DNA of 64,000 nucleotides from NCBI RefSeq assembly GCF_018613575.1, contig NZ_JAGGPX010000027.1, positions 1-64,000 on the forward strand. The letters run 5' to 3'. Made by a program: the position numbers and the translations under genes. How positions within the stretch are numbered: position 1 is the first letter of the stretch; the number at the start of each line of letters is the position of its first letter. The stretch comes from Planococcus sp. ISL-110 (GTDB lineage Bacteria > Bacillota > Bacilli > Bacillales_A > Planococcaceae). This document shows positions 53,993 through 64,000 of the stretch, in pieces. The notes beneath the pieces were generated by a model, which saw nothing but the letters and a program-made list of their open reading frames with translations, was not told the origin of the DNA and ran no database searches.

Positions 53993-54576
53993 GACAAGCT
54001 GAAATTAAACGAAACACCAATGAAACCAAAGTAGCCATCAATTTCTCATTGGATGGAGAAGGCAAATCGGCAATCGATACCGGCGTTCCGTTCATGGACC
54101 ATATGCTCGATTTGTTCATCAAGCATGGCTTGTTTGACGGCGATATCAAAGCAGATGGCGATACCCATATCGACGATCACCACACAACAGAAGACATCGG
54201 CATCGTGCTGGGCCAGGCAGTTAAAGAGGCACTTGGTGATAAAAAAGGCATCCGCCGTTACGGCAATGCATTTGTGCCGATGGACGATGCGCTGGCACAA
54301 GTGGTCATCGACTGTTCGAACCGGCCGCATCTGGAATTCCGCTGCGAACTTCCGAACGAAAAAGTGGGCACATTCGATACAGAGCTGGTCCATGAATTTC
54401 TATGGAAATTTGCGCTCGAATCTCGCATGAATGTCCACGTCATCGTTCATTACGGGAAAAATACACATCATATTATCGAAGCGGTGTTCAAGGCATTGGC
54501 ACGGGCACTTGATGAAGCGACGAGCATTGATCCGCGCGTTAAAGGAGTGCCATCGACAAAGGGGCTGTTGACATGA
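53989..54576 (+). CDS. hisB: imidazoleglycerol-phosphate dehydratase
   Basis: A 195-residue monofunctional dehydratase with no phosphatase domain. The manganese-binding motifs DHMLDLFIKHG near residue 43, DIDDHHTTEDIGI-type (HIDDHHTTEDIG) near 62 and VHYGKNTHHIIEAVFKA near 150 are present. 4-nt overlaps on both sides. Confidence 0.97.
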   Translation: MRQAEIKRNTNETKVAINFSLDGEGKSAIDTGVPFMDHMLDLFIKHGLFDGDIKADGDTHIDDHHTTEDIGIVLGQAVKEALGDKKGIRRYGNAFVPMDDALAQVVIDCSNRPHLEFRCELPNEKVGTFDTELVHEFLWKFALESRMNVHVIVHYGKNTHHIIEAVFKALARALDEATSIDPRVKGVPSTKGLLT

Positions 54577-55202
54577 TCATCGGCATCATTGATTATGGCA
54601 TGGGCAATTTGTTCAGTGTCGAGCAGGCCTTGAAGAAACTGGAGTGTACGGTCATCATATCGGACGATCCGGCTGTCCTGCTTGAAGCGGAAGGGATTCT
54701 TCTTCCGGGCGTCGGTGCTTTCCCGGATGCGATGGAATTGCTGAACCAAAAAGGCCTTTCTGAATTTATCCAATCGCTGCCGGAGAAAAACATTCCGCTA
54801 CTGGGGATTTGCCTCGGCATGCAGTTATTGTATGAAGACAGCTCGGAAGTAAAACCGACCAAAGGGCTGGGCTTATTGGTAGGACAAATCCGCCGATTTG
54901 AAAAAGGTACGCACCGGATCCCGCATATGGGCTGGAACCGGCTTGAATTTTCGCGTGTACCTTACTGGTTGGATGAGGTATTGAGCGATACCCATGTCTA
55001 TTTTGTCCATTCCTTTTTGGCGGTCAATACAAAAGAACAGGAAGTCTGGGCGACAGCAAGCTACGGAAATCACGACGTTCCAGGAGTGGTCGGCAACGGG
55101 CTGATTACAGGAATGCAATTTCATCCGGAAAAATCAGGCGATTTCGGCCATTATTTATTAGAGCAGTGGATTGCAAATGTCAGGAGGAATCTAAATGACT
55201 GA
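54573..55202 (+). CDS. hisH: imidazole glycerol phosphate synthase, glutaminase subunit
   Basis: A 209-residue class I glutamine amidotransferase that supplies ammonia to HisF. The nucleophile is Cys in GICLGMQLL near residue 79; the His-Glu pair in MQFHPEKSG is near 184. The pathway partner HisF is encoded two genes later. It overlaps hisB by 4 nt and hisA by 8 nt. Confidence 0.96.
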   Translation: MIIGIIDYGMGNLFSVEQALKKLECTVIISDDPAVLLEAEGILLPGVGAFPDAMELLNQKGLSEFIQSLPEKNIPLLGICLGMQLLYEDSSEVKPTKGLGLLVGQIRRFEKGTHRIPHMGWNRLEFSRVPYWLDEVLSDTHVYFVHSFLAVNTKEQEVWATASYGNHDVPGVVGNGLITGMQFHPEKSGDFGHYLLEQWIANVRRNLND

Positions 55203-55923
55203 GTTTCAAATTTTTCCCGCCATCGATTTGCGGAACGGCAAATGCGTGCGTCTTTTCCAGGGGGATTACGCCCAGGAAACCATCTATGGTGATTCACCGG
55301 TCGAAATGGCGAAAAAATTCGTCGAAGCCGGTGCACAGTGGATACACATGGTCGATTTGGACGGCGCGAAAGACGGCGTCCGGATCAACGACCAAGTTGT
55401 CATCGAAGCTGCAAAGCTCGGTGCCAAGGTACAGGTAGGCGGAGGTATCCGGACACGCGAAGACATCGAGCATTATTTATCGAATGGCATTGAACGCGTC
55501 ATTATCGGCAGCCTTGCTATCCGCAATCCGGAACTTGCGGTGTCATTTATTGAGGAATTCGGCGCCGACCGGATCGTCATCGGCATCGATGCCAAAAACG
55601 GCATGGCTGCAACAGAAGGCTGGATCGAAACATCCGGACAGGCGGCGACCGAAGTGGCAAATTATTTTGCTGCTAAAGGCGGCAAGCATTTTATCTACAC
55701 GGATATCGCAACTGATGGCACGTTAGCAGGGCCAAATATCGAAGCCAACAAAGCATTGGCTGATTCTGAAGACGCGCAAGTTATCGTCTCCGGCGGCATC
55801 GGTTCACTAGAAGACGTCCGGAATGTCAAACTGGCTTCTATCCACAGCAATATTGCAGGTGTTATCATAGGGAAAGCCCTGTACGAAAAACGCTTTACAC
55901 TGGAGGAGGCCTTGTCATGCTGA
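55195..55923 (+). CDS. hisA: ProFAR isomerase
   Basis: A 242-residue TIM-barrel isomerase. The N-terminal Asp in [13 protein letters not shown] (residues 7-19), VGGGIRT near 81 and the second catalytic Asp in [14 protein letters not shown] near 167-180 are visible. The internal half-barrel repeat with HisF is evident. It overlaps hisH and hisF. Confidence 0.96.
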   Translation: MTEFQIFPAIDLRNGKCVRLFQGDYAQETIYGDSPVEMAKKFVEAGAQWIHMVDLDGAKDGVRINDQVVIEAAKLGAKVQVGGGIRTREDIEHYLSNGIERVIIGSLAIRNPELAVSFIEEFGADRIVIGIDAKNGMAATEGWIETSGQAATEVANYFAAKGGKHFIYTDIATDGTLAGPNIEANKALADSEDAQVIVSGGIGSLEDVRNVKLASIHSNIAGVIIGKALYEKRFTLEEALSC

Positions 55924-56669
55924 CAAAACGCATCATCCCGTGTTTGGATGTCAAAGAAGGTCGCGTCGTCAAAGGCGTCAGCTTCGTTTCGCTGCGTGAT
56001 GCGGGAGATCCTGTTGAACTGGCTCGTTTCTACGACAAGCAAGGAGCGGACGAATTGGTGTTTTTGGACATCTCAGCTTCTCATGAAGGCAAGGAAACCA
56101 TGGTCGAAGTGGTCAAAATCGTCGCGACGGAGCTTTCGATTCCCTTTACAGTAGGAGGCGGAATCCGGAGTCTGGATGATATGAAACGCATGCTGCGTGC
56201 CGGCGCCGATAAAGTGTCGCTGAATACGGCGGCTCTCGATCGTCCGGAACTGATCAAAGAAGGAGCGGACTTTTTCGGTTCCCAGTGCATCGTCGTGGCT
56301 ATTGACGCCAAAAGGAATGGCGACAGCTGGGACGTCTATACGCATGGCGGCCGCAATAAGACCGAGTGGAATGCCATTGAATGGGCGAAAAAGAGCGTTG
56401 AGCTTGGAGCCGGTGAACTGTTGTTGACGAGCATGGACAAAGATGGCTCAAAAGACGGCTTTGATCTGGAATTGACGCAAGCTGTGCGTGAAGCGGTAGA
56501 AGTGCCGGTCATTGCCAGCGGCGGAGCAGGAAACAAAGAGCATTTCAGCGAAGTTTTTAAAACGGTGGATGCTGATGCCGCTTTGGCCGCATCTATTTTC
56601 CATTACAAAGAAACCAGCGTAGCTGAAGTAAAAGAGTATTTGCGGAAAGAAGGAGTGAATGTCCGATGA
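55917..56669 (+). CDS. hisF: imidazole glycerol phosphate synthase, cyclase subunit
   Basis: A 250-residue TIM-barrel cyclase that uses ammonia from HisH. The motifs [18 protein letters not shown] (residues 5-22), FTVGGGIRS near 77 and [18 protein letters not shown] near 170 hold both catalytic aspartates. It overlaps hisA by 7 nt and hisI by 4 nt. Confidence 0.97.
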   Translation: MLTKRIIPCLDVKEGRVVKGVSFVSLRDAGDPVELARFYDKQGADELVFLDISASHEGKETMVEVVKIVATELSIPFTVGGGIRSLDDMKRMLRAGADKVSLNTAALDRPELIKEGADFFGSQCIVVAIDAKRNGDSWDVYTHGGRNKTEWNAIEWAKKSVELGAGELLLTSMDKDGSKDGFDLELTQAVREAVEVPVIASGGAGNKEHFSEVFKTVDADAALAASIFHYKETSVAEVKEYLRKEGVNVR

Positions 56670-57289
56670 CAACAATACAATATGACCAAGACGGGCTGAT
56701 TCCTGTCATTATCCAGAATGCCGAAACAAAAGAAGTACTGACTTTGGCTTATGCCAATGAAGAAGCAGTTCAAAAAACGATGGACACCAATGAGACGTGG
56801 CTGTATTCACGAAGCCGCAGCGAACTATGGAACAAAGGTGCAACCAGCGGCAACACCCAAAAAGTGGTAGCTGTACGTCTGGACTGCGACGGCGATTCAC
56901 TCATCTATGAAGTAGTTCCAAACGGACCGGCTTGCCATACCGGCAAGGACAGCTGTTTCTTTGAGACCATTCACGGCGAACGCAATGATTCTCCAGCAGA
57001 TATGTTTGCGCAATTGACTTCATTGATCAAAACACGCGAAGAAGAAATGCCTGAAGGAGCGTACACGACTTACCTGTTTGAAGAAGGGGTAGACAAAATT
57101 TGCAAAAAAGTAGGCGAAGAAGCTTCTGAAGTCATCATTGCAGCGAAAAATCGGGATGCTGAGGAATTGGCTATGGAAACAGCCGATTTGTTCTATCATA
57201 CATTGGTGCTCCTGCAGGAACAAAAAGTAGACTTCAGCCAAGTGGTCAACGTATTAAAAGAGCGCCACGCTACAAAAAACGACAAGTAA
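56666..57289 (+). CDS. hisI: bifunctional PRA-CH / PRA-PH (HisIE)
   Basis: A 207-residue fusion enzyme. The N-terminal cyclohydrolase (about residues 1-105) has [23 protein letters not shown] and the zinc cysteines in [10 protein letters not shown]. The C-terminal pyrophosphohydrolase (about 115-205) has [16 protein letters not shown] and [13 protein letters not shown]. It catalyses steps two and three of the pathway. Last gene of the operon. Confidence 0.96.
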   Translation: MTTIQYDQDGLIPVIIQNAETKEVLTLAYANEEAVQKTMDTNETWLYSRSRSELWNKGATSGNTQKVVAVRLDCDGDSLIYEVVPNGPACHTGKDSCFFETIHGERNDSPADMFAQLTSLIKTREEEMPEGAYTTYLFEEGVDKICKKVGEEASEVIIAAKNRDAEELAMETADLFYHTLVLLQEQKVDFSQVVNVLKERHATKNDK

Positions 57290-57331
57290 ATAATAGGGGA
57301 ATATGCTATAATTACAGCACATTTGAGTATA

Positions 57332-57366
57332 GGGACGATTTTAATCGTTCCTTTTACTTTTTCGGA
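57332..57366 (+). terminator. hairpin between hisI and yvcD
   Basis: GGGACGATT / AATCGTTCC (one G-U) with a very short loop is followed by a T-rich stretch. It overlaps the leader of yvcD. It may end his transcripts; the hairpin is small. Confidence 0.5.
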
Positions 57367-57374
57367 GGCATATT

Positions 57375-58898
57375 TTGGAGAATAAAAAAATAAACTACAA
57401 GAACGTGCTGTCTTTTATTCCGACAGGGGAATTTTATTACAGAAAAGCGCTGAAAGAGCTTCAGCGCGAAAATTATCCGAGAGCACATAAATATTTGCGA
57501 CGTGCTTCAGAGTTGAGCCCGAAAGACCCACTCATCCTGACGCAATACGGCATTGTGCTGATGGAAATGCAGGAGTTCGAGCAGGCAATGGATATGCTGC
57601 ACTCGGCACATGAATTGGATTCGAAAGAACCTGATATCTTGTTTTTCCTCGCCGAAGTCCATGCACACATGGGCTTGTTTTGGGATGCGCGAAAATATGC
57701 CAAAAAATATCTGGTCTATGAAACGCAGGGTAAATATGCGGCAGAAGCGATGGAAATCGTTGATTTTGCGGAACAGGAAGATTGGCAACTTTTTGATGAC
57801 GACGGAGAAGCGCAGGACAGCGAATACTATTATCGTCAGGAAAAGGCGCGCCGGATGATGGAGCAGGGGGATTTTGCCGGAGCCATCGAAAAGCTGGAAA
57901 AGCTGGTCGAAGAAAAGCCGGATTTCTGGGGTGCCTATAACAACCTCGCTTTGGCTTACTTTTATATCGGTGAAGCGGAAATGGCAAAAGCTCTGCTGCA
58001 TGATGTGTTGCGGAAAAATACCGGCAACCTCCACGCGCTCTGCAATTTGGCGGTCTTTCATTATTATGAAAAAAACCCGGAACTGGACGATGTTCTGGAG
58101 CTGCTGAAAAAGATCCAGCCCTATGTCTTTGAGCATCGCTATAAATTGGGTGCGACGTTTGCACTGGTCGGCAAATACAAGGAAGCCTACCGCTGGCTGA
58201 AAAGCCTTCAGAAACGGGGCTTTGATGGAGATCCGGCTTTCTATTTCTGGCTGTCGCATGCCGCTTATCACTCAGGTTATGAAGAAGCGTCCCGCCAAGC
58301 CTGGGACCAGTTGAAAAAGATGGATCCCGGCAAAGACGGCTATGAGCCATGGAACGACCATTCGGCTATGCCGCATGCAGATGCGCTCGAGCATGACCGC
58401 GATTATCTGGTGAAAAAATTAGATCACGTGAAAAAAAGTGAACGGATATTCGGTTTGTTTTTGCTTGGCAAATCTGCACATAAGCAGGAGATCATCTCGC
58501 ATCCGAATTGGCTGGCATCCGATCAGCCTTCTGTTTTGGAAACCTTTGTGTTGGGATATGCTCTTGGCCATCCGTTTAAAAAGGAAATTCCTGCCGAGCA
58601 GGCGTTCATGCGGGCTATGGAAGCTGCAGAGCATCTTTATGCCCGACACGGAATGGTGACCCAGCAGCAGGCTGAAGTTTTCCAGCTGTGGTTCCTGCTG
58701 GTCGAAGAGGCCTTCAGCCGGAATTATCCGTTCAAGAATCCGGCCGCGTTAGCTTCAGCTGCCGACTACATGGTCAAATCCGCCAAAAATGAAAAAGTGA
58801 CAAAAAAAGAGCTGGCGGACAACTTTGGTGTATCGGTCGCTACCTTGACAAAGTATGTAAAGGAAATGACCGCCTACTTGGCGGATATGGATTCATAG
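57375..58898 (+). CDS. yvcD: TPR-repeat protein YvcD
   Basis: A 507-residue soluble protein of tetratricopeptide-like helical repeats (clear units near residues 17-50, 52-85, 157-190 and 191-225). The C-terminal segment VTKKELADNFGVSVATLTKYVKEM (VTKKELADNFGV then SVATLTKYVKEM) looks like a helix-turn-helix. The start is TTG 57375 with TCGGAGGCATATT upstream. It matches yvcD by position, between the his operon and trxB. The binding partner is unknown. Confidence 0.83.
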   Translation: MENKKINYKNVLSFIPTGEFYYRKALKELQRENYPRAHKYLRRASELSPKDPLILTQYGIVLMEMQEFEQAMDMLHSAHELDSKEPDILFFLAEVHAHMGLFWDARKYAKKYLVYETQGKYAAEAMEIVDFAEQEDWQLFDDDGEAQDSEYYYRQEKARRMMEQGDFAGAIEKLEKLVEEKPDFWGAYNNLALAYFYIGEAEMAKALLHDVLRKNTGNLHALCNLAVFHYYEKNPELDDVLELLKKIQPYVFEHRYKLGATFALVGKYKEAYRWLKSLQKRGFDGDPAFYFWLSHAAYHSGYEEASRQAWDQLKKMDPGKDGYEPWNDHSAMPHADALEHDRDYLVKKLDHVKKSERIFGLFLLGKSAHKQEIISHPNWLASDQPSVLETFVLGYALGHPFKKEIPAEQAFMRAMEAAEHLYARHGMVTQQQAEVFQLWFLLVEEAFSRNYPFKNPAALASAADYMVKSAKNEKVTKKELADNFGVSVATLTKYVKEMTAYLADMDS

Positions 58899-58940
58899 GC
58901 ATAAAAGTTGAAGCTTTTGCCGGAATCTTATACGATTTAG

Positions 58941-59930
<990 letters not shown>

Positions 59931-60022
59931 TTGTTTCTTAATCGTTCTGTAACGTGCTTGTCATGAATAGGGGCTATAGTAAGAAGAGTAAATTGAACCC
60001 CTTTTTATAAAGAAGTTTTGAT

Positions 60023-60062
60023 GGGCCGTTTTTCGAGCAACTCGAAAGGCGGCCTCTTTTTT
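60023..60062 (+). terminator. terminator of trxB
   Basis: GGCCGTTTTTCGAG / CTCGAAAGGCGGCC with a 3-nt loop and a T tract. Confidence 0.85.
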
Positions 60063-60135
60063 TGCATTTTTTTGCATGACACACCAGGATAGATGTATAA
60101 TGGAGTAAGTTTACAATAGATGCGGAGTGTCGAAT

Positions 60136-60621
60136 GTGCAGCGAATCGCAAATTTATTAGTTATTAAAGATAGACAAGTCTTATTACTGAAGAAGCCGCG
60201 GCGTGATTGGTACGTAGCACCGGGCGGCAAAATGGAAGCCGGGGAGTCGATTTTCGAAGCGGCAGTCCGTGAATTCAAAGAAGAGACGAACGCAATGCCA
60301 ATTGGCACGCATTTAAAAGGCGTCTATACGATGATGATCCAGGAGCAAGAACAAATTGTGGACGAATGGATGCTGTTTACATTTGCAGCGAACAATTTAA
60401 CCGGTGAATTATTTGAAGAAACAACTGAAGGCCTGCTGGAATGGCATCCTGTGGAAGAGCTCGCATTTTTGCCGATGGCAGAAGGCGATCGTACCAATCT
60501 CCAGTTTGCGGCGCACCACCAGGGAGTCCAATATGGTACTTTCTATTACACGCCAGAATTCCAGCTGATCAAAAAGAACATCCAATCATCAATCGAAGAG
60601 GTGAACCATCAGAATGGATAA
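60136..60621 (+). CDS. yvcI: Nudix hydrolase YvcI
   Basis: A 161-residue Nudix hydrolase. The Nudix box [21 protein letters not shown] (GGKMEAGES then [12 protein letters not shown]) is near residues 34-54 and complete. The start GTG 60136 (protein MQRIANLL) lies 8 nt after GGAG and matches the Bacillus YvcI start; a GTG three codons upstream overlaps that site. It overlaps rapZ by 8 nt and begins the yvcI-rapZ-yvcK-whiA-crh unit. Substrate unknown. Confidence 0.9.
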   Translation: MQRIANLLVIKDRQVLLLKKPRRDWYVAPGGKMEAGESIFEAAVREFKEETNAMPIGTHLKGVYTMMIQEQEQIVDEWMLFTFAANNLTGELFEETTEGLLEWHPVEELAFLPMAEGDRTNLQFAAHHQGVQYGTFYYTPEFQLIKKNIQSSIEEVNHQNG

Positions 60622-61495
60622 CCGTCAAGAAGAAACAGAGTTAATCATCATCACAGGCATGTCGGGTGCAGGAAAAACCGTGGCAATCCAAAGCTTTGAA
60701 GATCTGGGGTTTTTCACAATCGATAATTTACCCCCTGCACTGCTGCCTACTTTTATCAAATTGATGAGAGACTCAGGGAAATCGATGAAGCGGGTAGCGG
60801 CAGTTATGGATTTGCGCGGCGGAGACTTTTTTGACAGCCTCGTAGACGCAATCGACGATTTGTCACAGGAACCGAACGTCTCCATCACCGTTTTATTTCT
60901 CGATGCGGAAAACCAGACATTGGTGAGCCGATACAAAGAAACGCGAAGATCACATCCTTTGTCGCCCGGCGGATTGGTATTGGGCGGCATTAAAAAAGAA
61001 CGTGATATGCTAAGCGACCTTCAAGGAAGAGCAAAGTACTTCTACAATACGTCCGAAATGACGCCGCGCCAGTTGAAAGAGCGAATTACCACCGATTTTT
61101 CAACAAAGACCAGCAATGTCTTTACGGTGAATGTCATGTCTTTCGGATTTAAACATGGTATGCCGATCGACGCCGATTTGGTGTTCGATGTGCGCTTTTT
61201 GCCAAATCCCTATTATATCGAAGAGTTAAATCCGTTGTCAGGCCTTGATGAGCGGGTGTCAAGCTACGTCCTGAAATGGCAGGAAACACAGACCCTTCTC
61301 GAGAAATTGACAGATCTGCTGCAATTCATGATCCCGCAGTATAAAAATGAAGGGAAAGCGCAGCTTGTTATCGCTTTCGGCTGCACCGGTGGCCAACACC
61401 GTTCAGTGACCTTAGCTGAATACTACGGCAAGCTTCTGACTGAAAACAATAAAGTCATTGTTACGCACAGGGATGTCAAAATAAGAAAGGAATGA
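60614..61495 (+). CDS. rapZ: RNase adapter RapZ / YvcJ nucleotide-binding protein
   Basis: A 293-residue P-loop protein. Walker [11 protein letters not shown] is near residues 15-24 and Walker B-like VMDLRGG near 66. The C-terminal domain has FGFKHG near 175 and the family end [11 protein letters not shown] near 254. In E. coli RapZ controls glucosamine-6-phosphate synthase mRNA; Bacillus YvcJ binds and hydrolyses GTP and affects competence. It overlaps yvcI and lies 4 nt before yvcK. Confidence 0.94.
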   Translation: MDNRQEETELIIITGMSGAGKTVAIQSFEDLGFFTIDNLPPALLPTFIKLMRDSGKSMKRVAAVMDLRGGDFFDSLVDAIDDLSQEPNVSITVLFLDAENQTLVSRYKETRRSHPLSPGGLVLGGIKKERDMLSDLQGRAKYFYNTSEMTPRQLKERITTDFSTKTSNVFTVNVMSFGFKHGMPIDADLVFDVRFLPNPYYIEELNPLSGLDERVSSYVLKWQETQTLLEKLTDLLQFMIPQYKNEGKAQLVIAFGCTGGQHRSVTLAEYYGKLLTENNKVIVTHRDVKIRKE

Positions 61496-61499
61496 GTGC

Positions 61500-62495
61500 A
61501 TGGAACACAACCAGCACCGGAAACGCGTCGTTATTTTAGGCGGAGGCACAGGACTTTCTACACTATTGCGTGGATTGAAGCTATATCCGCTGGATTTGAC
61601 GGCCATCGTAACCGTCGCAGACGATGGAGGAAGTTCAGGCCGCTTAAGAAATGACTTGGATATTCCTCCTCCTGGAGATATCCGAAATGTCCTCGCAGCA
61701 TTATCGGATACGGAACCTTTAGTTGCTGAAATGTTCCAATACCGTTTTAAGCAATCCTTAGATCTTGATGGCCATTCCCTGGGCAATTTAATGCTTGCCG
61801 CTTTGACGGACATTACAGGGGATTTTTCCCATGCGGTCCGTGAAATGAGCCGGGTATTAAGTGTCAATGGAACAGTGCTGCCTGCGGCCAATCAAATCGT
61901 AACGCTGAATGCCGAATTAGAAGATGGCACCATCATCAAGGGTGAGTCCAAAATCCCTGCCTATCTCCAGCCGATCAAACGGGTTTTCATAGAGCCTCAT
62001 GACGTCAAAACCCTACCCGCTACCATAGCAGCGATTGAAAATGCGGACGTTATCGTAGTCGGACCGGGTTCGCTATATACCAGCATTTTACCAAACCTGT
62101 TAGTGAAAGACATAAAAAAAGCGGTGCTTGCTGCCAAAGCCAAGAAAATCTACATCTGCAATTTGATGACGCAAGCGGGCGAAACTTATAAATACACTGC
62201 CTCTGACCATGTTCAGGCGATTTACGACCATGTCGGCGAAAATTTTCTCGATGCGATTCTTCTTGATAGAGTCCAGATGCCGCCGATTGTAGCCGAACGC
62301 TACAAAAAAGAGATGGCATCGCCGGTCGAATACGACGAAGAGCGACTAAAGCAGATGGGTCTTGAAGTGTATAGAAAAGACATTGCCAATATTTTTGGGG
62401 AAATTGTCCGACATGAGCCGCTGAAAGTGGCAGAATGGTTATTTGAATATGCTGGGGGCCGTGCCAGCGAAGATTCGAAGCAGCTTTATTTTTAG
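61500..62495 (+). CDS. yvcK: YvcK (gluconeogenesis/morphology factor)
   Basis: A 331-residue cytoplasmic protein of the YvcK/CofD-like family. The nucleotide-binding start VVILGGGTGLSTLLRGLK is at residues 10-27, with DDGGSSGRLR near 40 and GPGSLYTSILPNLL near 187. In Bacillus it binds UDP-GlcNAc and is needed for growth and cell shape on gluconeogenic carbon. Slightly longer at the C-terminus than Bacillus YvcK. Second to last block of the yvc unit. Confidence 0.94.
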   Translation: MEHNQHRKRVVILGGGTGLSTLLRGLKLYPLDLTAIVTVADDGGSSGRLRNDLDIPPPGDIRNVLAALSDTEPLVAEMFQYRFKQSLDLDGHSLGNLMLAALTDITGDFSHAVREMSRVLSVNGTVLPAANQIVTLNAELEDGTIIKGESKIPAYLQPIKRVFIEPHDVKTLPATIAAIENADVIVVGPGSLYTSILPNLLVKDIKKAVLAAKAKKIYICNLMTQAGETYKYTASDHVQAIYDHVGENFLDAILLDRVQMPPIVAERYKKEMASPVEYDEERLKQMGLEVYRKDIANIFGEIVRHEPLKVAEWLFEYAGGRASEDSKQLYF

Positions 62496-62518
62496 TGCTT
62501 TGAAAGGAGGAACGAATT

Positions 62519-63469
62519 TTGTCTTTTGCATCCGAAACAAAAAAAGAAATGACTCAGATCGAAGTGGACGATTGCTGTGGAAAAGCAGAACTTTCCGCAA
62601 TGATCCGGATGAACGGCACCTTGTCGTTTTCCAACCGGCAGTTGAGCCTGGATATTCAAACTGAGAATGCAGCGATAGCGCGGCGCATTTATACGCTGTT
62701 GAAACGCTTTTACAAAGCTTACCCGGTTGAATTGCTTGTCCGAAAAAAAATGCGCTTAAAAAAGAACAACATTTACATCTGCAGAATTCGTGAAGGCGCC
62801 AAACATGTCCTTGAAGACTTGGAAATCCTGACGGAAGGTTTTCAATTTCAGCACCAGATCGTCAAGAGCCTGATTGAGAAAAACTGCTGCAAACGCTCTT
62901 ATTTACGGGGAGCGTTTTTAGCAGGCGGATCGGTCAATAATCCGGAAACCTCATCCTATCATTTGGAAATCTACTCTCTCTATAAAGACCATGCCGACTC
63001 TTTGGTCAATTTGATGAACGAGTTCCATTTGAACAGTAAAACGATAGAGCGGAAAAAAGGCTTTGTGACCTACCTGAAGGAAGCGGAAAAAATCGCCGAC
63101 TTTTTAAGCATCACAGGAGCCCATTCCGCTTTATTGAAATTCGAAGATGTCCGAATCATTCGGGACATGCGCAACAGCGTAAACCGTCTTGTGAATTGTG
63201 AAACCGCTAACTTGAATAAAACCATCGATGCCGCTTTACGGCAGGTGGAGAATATCCGTTTTATCGATGGAGCAATTGGAATCGACCAATTGCCTGAAAG
63301 GCTGCGTGAAATTGCCAGACTTCGGGTAGAGTATCAAGACGTGACTCTTAAAGAGTTGGGTGAAATGGTGTCTGGTGGTTCGGTCAGCAAGTCGGGTGTC
63401 AACCACAGGCTGAGGAAAATCGATGAGATTGCAGCGTCACTGAGAAAGGGAGAAATGATCGGCCGCTAA
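62519..63469 (+). CDS. whiA: WhiA DNA-binding protein
   Basis: A 316-residue protein combining a degenerate LAGLIDADG homing-endonuclease fold (about residues 10-215, [22 protein letters not shown]-like) with a C-terminal helix-turn-helix (about 250-310, [26 protein letters not shown] in two parts). It affects cell division and chromosome segregation. The start is TTG 62519 after AAAGGAGGAACGAATT. It follows yvcK by 23 nt. Confidence 0.95.
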   Translation: MSFASETKKEMTQIEVDDCCGKAELSAMIRMNGTLSFSNRQLSLDIQTENAAIARRIYTLLKRFYKAYPVELLVRKKMRLKKNNIYICRIREGAKHVLEDLEILTEGFQFQHQIVKSLIEKNCCKRSYLRGAFLAGGSVNNPETSSYHLEIYSLYKDHADSLVNLMNEFHLNSKTIERKKGFVTYLKEAEKIADFLSITGAHSALLKFEDVRIIRDMRNSVNRLVNCETANLNKTIDAALRQVENIRFIDGAIGIDQLPERLREIARLRVEYQDVTLKELGEMVSGGSVSKSGVNHRLRKIDEIAASLRKGEMIGR

Positions 63470-63520
63470 CTGGCGGCTGTTCTTTCATATATAAGAGCGA
63501 AGTTTCAGAGGAGGGTAAGC

Positions 63521-63778
63521 ATGGTTGAAAAACAAGTGAAAGTACGGTTGAAAACAGGTCTTCAAGCAAGACAAGCCGCATTATTTGTTCAGGAAGCGAA
63601 CCGATACAGTGCAGATGTTTATTTAGAAAAAGACAACAAAAAAGTGAACGCCAAAAGCATCATGGGAATCATGAGCCTGGCTATCAGCAAAGGAACAGAA
63701 GTCAAGATTTCGGCAGATGGATTGGATGAGGAAAAAGCGGTTCATTCCCTGTCGGAAATCATTGAAAAGGAAGCATGA
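63521..63778 (+). CDS. crh: HPr-like protein Crh
   Basis: An 85-residue paralogue of HPr. The usual phosphocarrier His15 is replaced by Gln15 (KTGLQARQA), so it cannot take part in PTS transfer. Ser46 (KVNAKSIMGIMS) remains as the HPrK target. P-Ser-Crh acts with CcpA in carbon-catabolite control. GAGGAGGG precedes the ATG. HPrK, which would phosphorylate it, is encoded 16 kb upstream in this window. Confidence 0.96.
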   Translation: MVEKQVKVRLKTGLQARQAALFVQEANRYSADVYLEKDNKKVNAKSIMGIMSLAISKGTEVKISADGLDEEKAVHSLSEIIEKEA

Positions 63779-63794
63779 GAATAGCGGTCTCTGT

Positions 63795-63884
63795 AAGCTG
63801 AACCGACGTTCTTGCCTGGCTTCTCGCGGAAGGCATGCCAAAGCGGCCGACGCAGCGGGCAAAAGGTAAGTTCTTAAGCTCGAA
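63795..63884 (+). repeat. MITE-like element, internally deleted copy A3
   Basis: The left end AAGCTGAACC and right end TTCTTAAGCTCGAA resemble the termini of A1 and A2. Inside, only the right-hand segment is kept (TTGCCTGGCTTCTCGCGG, ATGCC, AAGCGGCCGACGC). About 140-170 bp are missing compared with the full copies. Confidence 0.68.
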
Positions 63885-63904
63885 TTCCAAAATTGAAAAA
63901 CTAC

Positions 63905-63941
63905 AAAAAAACTCACAGCGCAAAGGCTGTGAGTTTTTTTT
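63905..63941. terminator. bidirectional terminator between crh and clpP
   Basis: AAAAAAACTCACAGC / GCTGTGAGTTTTTTT around loop GCAAAG, between convergent genes. Confidence 0.92.
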
Positions 63942-64000
63942 AGACATCTTTTTTGTGGTTTTCAGGTAATTTGCTGCGTGTGATGACCTGATCGATCAAA
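63940..64000 (-). CDS. clpP: ClpP protease, C-terminal end (partial)
   Basis: Only the last 19 codons and stop lie in the window. They read LIDQVITRSKLPENHKKDV, which fits the ClpP C-terminus (the ...YGLIDxVxTR pattern). clpP lies not far from crh in Bacillus as well. The rest of the gene continues beyond position 64000. Confidence 0.75.
   Translation of the reverse strand, partial: LIDQVITRSKLPENHKKDV

Noticed and set aside
57532-58350. A 272-codon open frame antisense to yvcD
   Set aside because: Its composition is low in hydrophobic cores and rich in Pro, Arg and His, as expected from the complement of a TPR gene. No start signal or domain.

Overview
The window is chromosomal DNA from a low- to mid-G+C Firmicute of the order Bacillales. 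Almost every gene has a recognisable Bacillus subtilis counterpart, often in the same local order (yha, ecs, hem, yhf, comK, uvrBA, hprK-lgt, his, yvc). The protein sequences are clearly diverged from Bacillus. Together with the repeat content and gene losses (no ecsC, no csbA), this suggests a Planococcaceae member such as Planococcus or Planomicrobium; that genus guess is inference. I saw no rRNA, tRNA, CRISPR array, prophage or intact insertion sequence.

Region 1 (0.1-8 kb): yhzD, the YhaQP ABC exporter and the nuclease cluster yhaO-yhaN-yhaM. Region 2 (8.4-12.8 kb, minus strand): prsA foldase, two small membrane proteins, the MarR-type regulator scoC, yhaH, the tryptophan transporter trpP and hit. 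Region 3 (12.9-17.8 kb): ecsAB exporter, an M20 amidohydrolase, a Na/Ca exchanger-family protein and the haem monooxygenase hmoB. Region 4 (18-22 kb): the coproporphyrin-dependent haem operon hemE-hemH-hemY with a coupled YtkA-like lipoprotein. Region 5 (22-36.6 kb): yhfH, lplJ, a Bce-type peptide-antibiotic sensing and resistance module (two-component system plus ABC transporter), an acyl-CoA ligase under an apparent FadR operator, an S9 peptidase, an enoyl-CoA hydratase, an ABC1/UbiB kinase, comK and a divergent IDEAL-domain gene.

Region 6 (36.8-46.8 kb): uvrBA behind an SOS-like box, yvlB, then a small set of variable genes (ion channel, DUF1801, Tet(M)-like ribosomal GTPase, cell-wall amidase). 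Region 7 (46.9-50.8 kb): hprK-lgt-yvoD-ppaX-yvoF. Region 8 (50.9-57.3 kb): the complete overlapping his operon hisZGDBHAFI. Region 9 (57.4-64 kb): yvcD, trxB, yvcI-rapZ-yvcK-whiA-crh and the 3' end of clpP on the opposite strand. HPrK, PpaX and Crh, three parts of carbon-catabolite control, all lie within 17 kb.

The less ordinary material is between genes. There is an ORF-less group IIC intron placed directly behind a terminator (30.1-30.4 kb). There is a family of about 230-260 bp elements with terminal inverted repeats (MITE-like) in three copies, one internally deleted. There is a second family of GC-rich repeats whose end stems differ in sequence but keep pairing, including a head-to-head pair at 8.1-8.4 kb. 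A strong nested hairpin and a 21-nt-period tandem array sit at 22.0-22.3 kb. Apparent operators lie before hemE, the acyl-CoA ligase, comK and uvrB.
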